Assembly: GCA_030591905.1 (NCBI GenBank)
Contig: JAUVAE010000019.1
Location: 1 to 9,393 of the forward strand
Source of the DNA: Candidatus Komeilibacteria bacterium
GTDB lineage: Bacteria; Patescibacteriota; Patescibacteriia; UBA1558; S5-K13
Length of the DNA: 9,393 bases
Reading direction: 5' to 3'
Shown here piece after piece: positions 4,844 through 9,393 of the stretch (positions are counted from its first letter, which is position 1; each line of letters opens with the position of its first letter). The position numbers and the translations under genes were made by a program. The notes below the pieces were generated by a model, which saw only the letters and a list, made by a program, of their open reading frames with translations, did not search any database and was not told the DNA's origin.

Positions 4844-5557
4844 ATGTTAATAGAAGTTAAAAATGTTAGAAAAGAGTACGGCAATGAAGAATTGATAACC
4901 AAAATACTCCATGGCTTAACATTTAATATTGCTAAAGGAGAATTCCTATCTATTATGGGCCCTTCTGGATCTGGTAAATCAACACTGATGCACATTTTAG
5001 GACTTCTTGATAAACCTACTAGCGGAAAATATATATTTGAAGGTAAAGATGTCTCCCAATTAACAGATGATGAATTGGCTATTTTAAGAAACAAAAAAAT
5101 AGGCTTTGTTTTCCAATCTTTTCATCTTTTACCAAAAACTACTGTTTTAGAAAATGTTATATTACCCCTTACCTACTCTTCTAAAAAAATAGATCACAAA
5201 AAAAGAGCTCAGGAAGTTCTAGAAAGTGTTGACCTAGGACATCGCTTAAATTATTATTCTAACCAAATATCCGGCGGAGAAAAACAAAGAGTGGCTATAG
5301 CTCGGGCCCTGGTTAATGATCCTGATGTAATTTTTGCTGATGAACCAACTGGAAATTTAGATTCTAAATCAGGAGAACAAGTTATAGAGATACTACAAAA
5401 TTTAAATGATCAAGGCAAAACTATTATCTTAGTAACTCATGAAACCTATACTGCTGAACATGCTGACCGAATTATTAGCTTAAAAGATGGCTTAATAGTT
5501 AAAGATTATTCTGTAAACCAAAAAAGATTAGCTAAACAAAGAAATGGCATAAAATAG
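4844..5557 (+). CDS. ABC transporter ATP-binding protein, MacB/LolD type
   Basis: 237 residues forming a complete nucleotide-binding domain that powers the two permeases encoded next. Visible are Walker A GPSGSGKST (39-47), Q-loop Q91 (FVFQSFHLLP), signature ISGGEKQRVAIARAL (142-155), Walker B DVIFADEPTGNLD (161-173, catalytic Glu 167) and the H-loop His 199 (LVTHE). GFVFQSFHLLP and EPTGNLDSKSG are hallmarks of the MacB/LolD/FtsE group. Unlike E. coli MacB, ATPase and permease are separate proteins. The signature has Glu for the usual Gln, a common variant. The ATG at 4844 follows an AT-rich stretch without a Shine-Dalgarno. Only 4 bp separate its stop from the next start, so translational coupling is likely. 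Confidence 0.95.
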   Translation: MLIEVKNVRKEYGNEELITKILHGLTFNIAKGEFLSIMGPSGSGKSTLMHILGLLDKPTSGKYIFEGKDVSQLTDDELAILRNKKIGFVFQSFHLLPKTTVLENVILPLTYSSKKIDHKKRAQEVLESVDLGHRLNYYSNQISGGEKQRVAIARALVNDPDVIFADEPTGNLDSKSGEQVIEILQNLNDQGKTIILVTHETYTAEHADRIISLKDGLIVKDYSVNQKRLAKQRNGIK

Positions 5558-5561
5558 ACTT

Positions 5562-6818
5562 ATGTTAGAACTGTATAAACAAGGTATTAAACTTTCTGCT
5601 AATTCACTTCTAGCCAATAAGACTAGAAGTTTCTTAACTATGTTAGGAATAATAATTGGAGTATCAGCAGTAATTATTATTATGGCTGTGGGCACTGGCG
5701 CTCAAAGTTTAATACTATCTCAAATAGAAAGTCTAGGGGGTGATACTATTGGCATTATGCCTGGAAAAGCAGAAGAAGGATCAATGCCCCCATCAGCTAT
5801 GGGCATTTCCATTATCAGCTTAACTTATGACGATGCCCAGACCCTTTTAAAAGGAAATAACGCTCCTAATATAATTACTGTAGTAGCTTATTCCAATAGT
5901 GTTGAGAATGTAACTTGGCGATCTCATAGCTATAGTACTGATATTGGTGGAACTACTGTCGGACACCTAGAATTAACTAAGGCCGAAGTAGCTGAAGGAC
6001 GATTTTTTAACAAAGAAGAAGAAACTAATTTATCTAAAATAGCAATTTTAGGTAGTCAGGCTAAAGAAGAAATATTTGGTGAATCAGAAGCAATCGGTCA
6101 AAAAATAAAAATTAAAAAACAAACTTTTGAAGTTATCGGAATAATGGAAGAAAAAGGCAATGTTGGTTTTCAAAACTTCGATAGCACTATTTTATTACCT
6201 ATTAAAACTATGCAAAAATTAGTGGCTGGAATAAATCATGTCAGTATAATTAGAGTCAAAGTAGATAAAGAAGAAAATATCGACAAGACCACTGAAGATA
6301 TAAAAAGTACTCTTCGCGAACAACACGATATTAAAGATACTAGTGGAGTTAGTGATGATTTTACGATCCGTAGTGCTGCTCAAGCTATGGATATTGTTAA
6401 ACAAATTACTAATGCCTTAAAATTTTTCTTAGCCGCTATGGCCGCTATGTCTCTAGTAGTAGGAGGTATTGGCATTATGAATATTATGTTAGTTAATGTT
6501 ACTGAAAGAACTCGTGAAATAGGATTAAGAAAAGCCATTGGTGCTCAAAATAAAAATTTATTACTTCAATTTTTAATAGAATCAATAGTTTTAACTCTAG
6601 TAGGGGGAATAATAGGAATAATATTAGGAATTTTAATATCCCTCTTAATTACCTTAGTTATCAAAAACATGATGGGATACGATTGGAAATTTGAAATTTC
6701 TTTCTTAGCTATACTTATGGGAATAGGTGTTTCTACTAGTGTAGGTTTAATTTTTGGTATCTACCCGGCCCGAAAAGCTAGTAAATTAGACCCTATTGAA
6801 GCTTTACGTTATGAATAA
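5562..6818 (+). CDS. ABC transporter permease, MacB/FtsX type (first of two)
   Basis: 418 residues with the four-helix layout of MacB-fold permeases: TM1 about 22-43 (FLTMLGIIIGVSAVIIIMAV), a large extracytoplasmic MacB_PCD domain (about 45-285), then an FtsX domain with TM2 about 287-312, TM3 about 338-366 and TM4 about 379-401. Between TM2 and TM3 lies NVTERTREIGLRKAIGA (312-328), the conserved cytoplasmic element that contacts the ATPase. The C-terminus YPARKASKLDPIEALRYE is the family ending. These transporters work by mechanotransmission, pushing substrates outside the membrane rather than through a channel. Substrate is unknown; export of antimicrobial peptides, drugs or lipids are family options. 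It lies 15 bp before a second, related permease. Confidence 0.94.
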   Translation: MLELYKQGIKLSANSLLANKTRSFLTMLGIIIGVSAVIIIMAVGTGAQSLILSQIESLGGDTIGIMPGKAEEGSMPPSAMGISIISLTYDDAQTLLKGNNAPNIITVVAYSNSVENVTWRSHSYSTDIGGTTVGHLELTKAEVAEGRFFNKEEETNLSKIAILGSQAKEEIFGESEAIGQKIKIKKQTFEVIGIMEEKGNVGFQNFDSTILLPIKTMQKLVAGINHVSIIRVKVDKEENIDKTTEDIKSTLREQHDIKDTSGVSDDFTIRSAAQAMDIVKQITNALKFFLAAMAAMSLVVGGIGIMNIMLVNVTERTREIGLRKAIGAQNKNLLLQFLIESIVLTLVGGIIGIILGILISLLITLVIKNMMGYDWKFEISFLAILMGIGVSTSVGLIFGIYPARKASKLDPIEALRYE

Positions 6819-6833
6819 AATTAATCAAAAAAG

Positions 6834-8108
6834 ATGAATTTATTATCTCCCTTAAAAATTGTAATCCAGTCCATAAAAAGTAATAAAATGAGAACTTTTT
6901 TAACTGTTCTCGGGATTGTTATTGGTGTTTCTAGTATCATTATAGTTTTTTCTGCCGGAGAAGGAATTAAAGACTTAGTAATCGGTCAAGTAGAATCTTT
7001 TGGAACTAATATTATTGAGAGTGAAATCCGTATACCTGAAAAAAGTAAAAAAGGTAGTTCTAGCGATACTGAAACTGCTACTGCCATGGCTCAAGGAGTT
7101 CAGATAACTACCATGACAATTAAAGATGTCGAGGATATTAATAAATTACCAAATGTTATTGATGGTTATGGTGGAATAATGAGTCAGGAGCTAGCTACTT
7201 ATCAAAATAAAAGAAAAAAGGCCTTCTTACTTGGAGCTAGCTCTTCTTATATAGATATTGATAAATCTGAAATAGCTGAAGGTCGATTTTTTACAGAATC
7301 CGAAGATCAATCTTTATCTAAAGTGGTTGTATTGGGATACAAGATGAAAGATGCTTTATTTGAAAATTCTGACGCCTTAGGTAAATTTATAAATTTAGGA
7401 AAATCTAAATATAGAGTAATAGGAATAATGGAAGAACGAGGTGCCATGATGACTATGGACTTTGATGATTTCATTTATCTCCCCATCAAAACTTTACAAA
7501 AAAGAATCATGGGCACAGATTATATACTTTATATGGTCCATGAAATAGAAAATTTGGATTTAGCTGATCAAACTGCTGAAAATATTCGAATATTATTACG
7601 TGAAAATCACGATATTAATAATCCTGAAGCTGATATTTCTAAAGACGATTTCGCTGTTTACACTATGGAAGAAATGATGGATATGGTTGGAGAAATTACT
7701 GATTATATAACCATCTTATTATTAGCGATAGTAGCAGTTTCCTTAGTAGTTGGTGGTGTAGGTATTATGAATATTATGTATGTTATTGTTAGTGAAAGAA
7801 CGTTTGAAATAGGTTTAAGAAAATCTGTTGGAGCTAATAATAAAAATATCCTCTGGCAATTCTTAACTGAATCAGTAATTATCTCTATTCTAGGAGCAAT
7901 TCTCGGTGTTGCCTTGGGAATTTTAATTTCCTTCTTAATTTCTTTAATAGCTAAACAATATGGATTAGATTGGGGCTTCATAGTGCCTATGGAATCTTTA
8001 ATTGTGGCCTTTAGTTTTTCTATTATTTGTGGAATAGTTTTCGGAGTTTTACCAGCTAGAAAAGCTGCTCAAATGGATCCAATTGTAGCTTTAAGAAAAG
8101 ATATGTAG
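6834..8108 (+). CDS. ABC transporter permease, MacB/FtsX type (second of two)
   Basis: 424 residues with the same layout as the preceding permease: TM1 about 20-42 (TFLTVLGIVIGVSSIIIVFS), MacB_PCD domain, TM2 about 291-316, VSERTFEIGLRKSVGA (319-334), TM3 about 343-372, TM4 about 385-406 and the ending LPARKAAQMDPIVALRK. The shared motifs (AEGRFF, LGKF/IGQK, RVIGIMEE and FEVIGIMEE, GIMNIM) show descent from a duplication, but the extracytoplasmic domains differ clearly. Two different permeases plus a separate ATPase resemble LolCDE in architecture, which suggests a heterodimer. The ATG at 6834 follows aaaaaag, at best a weak ribosome binding site. The last gene of the unit; a bidirectional terminator follows. 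Confidence 0.94.
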   Translation: MNLLSPLKIVIQSIKSNKMRTFLTVLGIVIGVSSIIIVFSAGEGIKDLVIGQVESFGTNIIESEIRIPEKSKKGSSSDTETATAMAQGVQITTMTIKDVEDINKLPNVIDGYGGIMSQELATYQNKRKKAFLLGASSSYIDIDKSEIAEGRFFTESEDQSLSKVVVLGYKMKDALFENSDALGKFINLGKSKYRVIGIMEERGAMMTMDFDDFIYLPIKTLQKRIMGTDYILYMVHEIENLDLADQTAENIRILLRENHDINNPEADISKDDFAVYTMEEMMDMVGEITDYITILLLAIVAVSLVVGGVGIMNIMYVIVSERTFEIGLRKSVGANNKNILWQFLTESVIISILGAILGVALGILISFLISLIAKQYGLDWGFIVPMESLIVAFSFSIICGIVFGVLPARKAAQMDPIVALRKDM

Positions 8109-8113
8109 AACTT

Positions 8114-8148
8114 AGTCAAAAGTTACAAGTCTCAAGTTAAAAGTTAAC
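8114..8148 (+). repeat. five tandem degenerate heptamers
   Basis: Directly after the last permease gene the sequence has a 7-bp period: agtcaaa, agttaca, agtctca, agttaaa, agttaac. All five start AGT, with consensus AGTYAMA. Short heptameric repeats of this kind occur between genes in various bacteria; no function is evident here. Confidence 0.6.
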
Positions 8149-8192
8149 AAATTATTTACTATTTTTAAACTTAACTCTTACTGCTAATAATA

Positions 8193-8225
8193 AAACCCCT
8201 CACTCTAATTAAAAGTGAGGGGTTT
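8193..8225. terminator. bidirectional intrinsic terminator between convergent genes
   Basis: A perfect 12-bp stem, aaacccctcact (8193-8204) with agtgaggggttt (8214-8225), and a 9-nt loop. It lies 84 bp after the last permease and 33 bp after the end of the minus-strand gene. The T run is better for minus-strand transcription (ggggttttatt), so it may serve both genes. Confidence 0.85.
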
Positions 8226-8258
8226 AATTCATTACAAGGTAGCTTGTAAAGCATAGCA

Positions 8259-9393
8259 CTACTTCATAAGAATCATTTTTCTTATTTGAGTTCTCTGATT
8301 TCTAGTTTTAATAGTATATAAATAGACTCCCGTAGAAACCTTTTTATTCCCATTATCTAAACCAGACCAAATAACAAATCCTCTATCAGGATCTAAGTTG
8401 TAACTTTTAACAACCTGTCCTTTGATATTATAGATCACTAATTCTGAATTCATATCAGAAACATTGTAATTAATACGAGTTTCTGGATTAAAAGGATTAG
8501 GATGATTTTGAGACAAAGAAATCACTGTGGGTTCTTCAGTCTCTTCATTATCATTAATCCTAGTACCAGTTACAAAAACATCATCAATCCAAATACCAAT
8601 ATCTTGATGACCAAAATGCATTGCCAAACGATGTCTACCAGAATTACTTGCTGTGAACTGAACATCATACAAAGCCCAATCTGTTCCAATATTGACTTCA
8701 TTCCAAAGTCCATAATTTGTCCACGGTGGACCATCATGATAAAGCTCTAAAAACACACTCCGAGCTTCTTCTGCTTTAGCATAGAATAAAACATGATAAA
8801 GTTCTTCGGCCTGAATATCAACTAATTGTTCCAGTTGAACTTGAAAATGTTCATCGGATTGATTAGGATCAATAAACATAGAATATTGCCCATTATAAAA
8901 CTCAAAAACATCAGTGTAATATTCTGCTATACCATTAAGATCTCCTATTCGCCAAGGAGCATAATGTCCTAATTCAAATCCAGCATTAGCTAATAAATTA
9001 TCATCTGGTGGCAATATCTCGTCAATCTTCTCAAGAATAACCTGATCTAGATACAAATGTCCAGGAATTTCACCAATCTGAAAAGCAAATCTGGCCAAAT
9101 CATCATTCTCTTCGCAATTGAAAATATATTGATATTTTCGCCAATCACTTTCAGTTGTAATTTCCTTCCATAATCCATAGTTATCCCAAGGAGATATATC
9201 TCTGCCCAAATTAAACTTAATCATCATCGGATCATTAGATTTTGCATAAAATGAACAATGATATGTTTCATCACTTTCGACATTAACTAATTGCTTAATC
9301 TCAACATCATAGTAATTAGAACTTGAATAAACGTTTGCTTCTGACTTATAAATTCCCAAAATTGGATTTCCACTAGTAACTTGAAAATCAGCC
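8259..9393 (-). CDS. secreted protein with two carbohydrate-binding-like domains and a T9SS-type C-terminal sorting domain (partial)
   Basis: 377 residues are visible and the frame runs out of the window, so N-terminus and any catalytic domain are unseen. A TTG at 9359-9357 is not a start: the frame stays open upstream. Two tandem beta-sandwich modules of the CBM4/9-like type cover about 1-121 and 132-275. Both carry the same pattern, SPWDNYGLWKEI...SDWRKYQYIF and PPWTNYGLWNEV...TDWALYDVQF, and the ends LYLDQVIL and IWIDDVFV. A linker rich in Glu (about 280-290) leads to the C-terminal domain (about 293-377) with NHPNPFNPETRINY, LVIYNIKGQVVKSY and GVYLYTIKT, characteristic of type A T9SS sorting domains of the FCB group. 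Such proteins are exported and often degrade or bind polysaccharides. T9SS is not known from CPR, so the gene may be transferred, or the domain has another anchoring role here. Confidence 0.88.
   Translation of the reverse strand, partial: ADFQVTSGNPILGIYKSEANVYSSSNYYDVEIKQLVNVESDETYHCSFYAKSNDPMMIKFNLGRDISPWDNYGLWKEITTESDWRKYQYIFNCEENDDLARFAFQIGEIPGHLYLDQVILEKIDEILPPDDNLLANAGFELGHYAPWRIGDLNGIAEYYTDVFEFYNGQYSMFIDPNQSDEHFQVQLEQLVDIQAEELYHVLFYAKAEEARSVFLELYHDGPPWTNYGLWNEVNIGTDWALYDVQFTASNSGRHRLAMHFGHQDIGIWIDDVFVTGTRINDNEETEEPTVISLSQNHPNPFNPETRINYNVSDMNSELVIYNIKGQVVKSYNLDPDRGFVIWSGLDNGNKKVSTGVYLYTIKTRNQRTQIRKMILMK

Noticed and set aside
4801..5094. Minus-strand open frame over the ATPase start
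   Set aside because: Shadow of the strongly conserved ATPase on the plus strand; no family resemblance.
7703..7981. Minus-strand open frame within the second permease
   Set aside because: Antisense of a conserved membrane domain; no independent support.

Overview
The window is AT-rich and compact. It reads like a genome fragment from a candidate phyla radiation (Patescibacteria, possibly Falkowbacteria-like) bacterium. The main evidence is the IF3 C-domain wording (KGIRLSLKIGKHD, then KGREKAH in place of the more usual RGREMAH) and the short basic L35 and L20 proteins. Every stop codon is TAA or TAG, no in-frame TGA is seen, and most genes have no Shine-Dalgarno sequence. The lineage call is an inference from remembered family patterns, not from a search.

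Positions 1-538 contain no convincing gene. They hold a very strong Shine-Dalgarno-like motif at the edge, a 159-nt inverted repeat (99-257), a GC-richer patch with a 38-bp direct repeat (359-396 and 469-506), and an 18-bp palindrome next to the inferred infC start. Positions 539-1757 are the conserved translation operon infC-rpmI-rplT (IF3, L35, L20). A tRNA-Asp(GTC) follows at 1784-1860, and its flanks pair with each other and end in a T tract. Positions 1861-2217 are non-coding. They carry displaced copies of the tRNA 3' end and of its 3' flank, several GC-rich hairpins and a terminator-like hairpin.

Positions 2218-8108 form one likely transcription unit for an ABC efflux system. A strong promoter carries a perfect 25-bp operator and is followed by a TetR-family regulator, a HlyD/MacA-like adaptor, a MacB/LolD-type ATPase and two related but different FtsX/MacB-type permeases. 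The regulator probably represses its own promoter and so the whole unit. The ATPase should bind both permeases, and the adaptor should extend the complex outside the membrane. The adaptor frame is cut by a single in-frame TAA (3781-3783), yet the sequence on both sides is well preserved.

A bidirectional terminator (8193-8225) separates this unit from a convergent gene on the minus strand, cut by the window edge. It encodes two tandem carbohydrate-binding-like domains and a C-terminal domain of the type IX secretion sorting type. That is unexpected beside CPR-like housekeeping genes and is the main taxonomic puzzle of the window.
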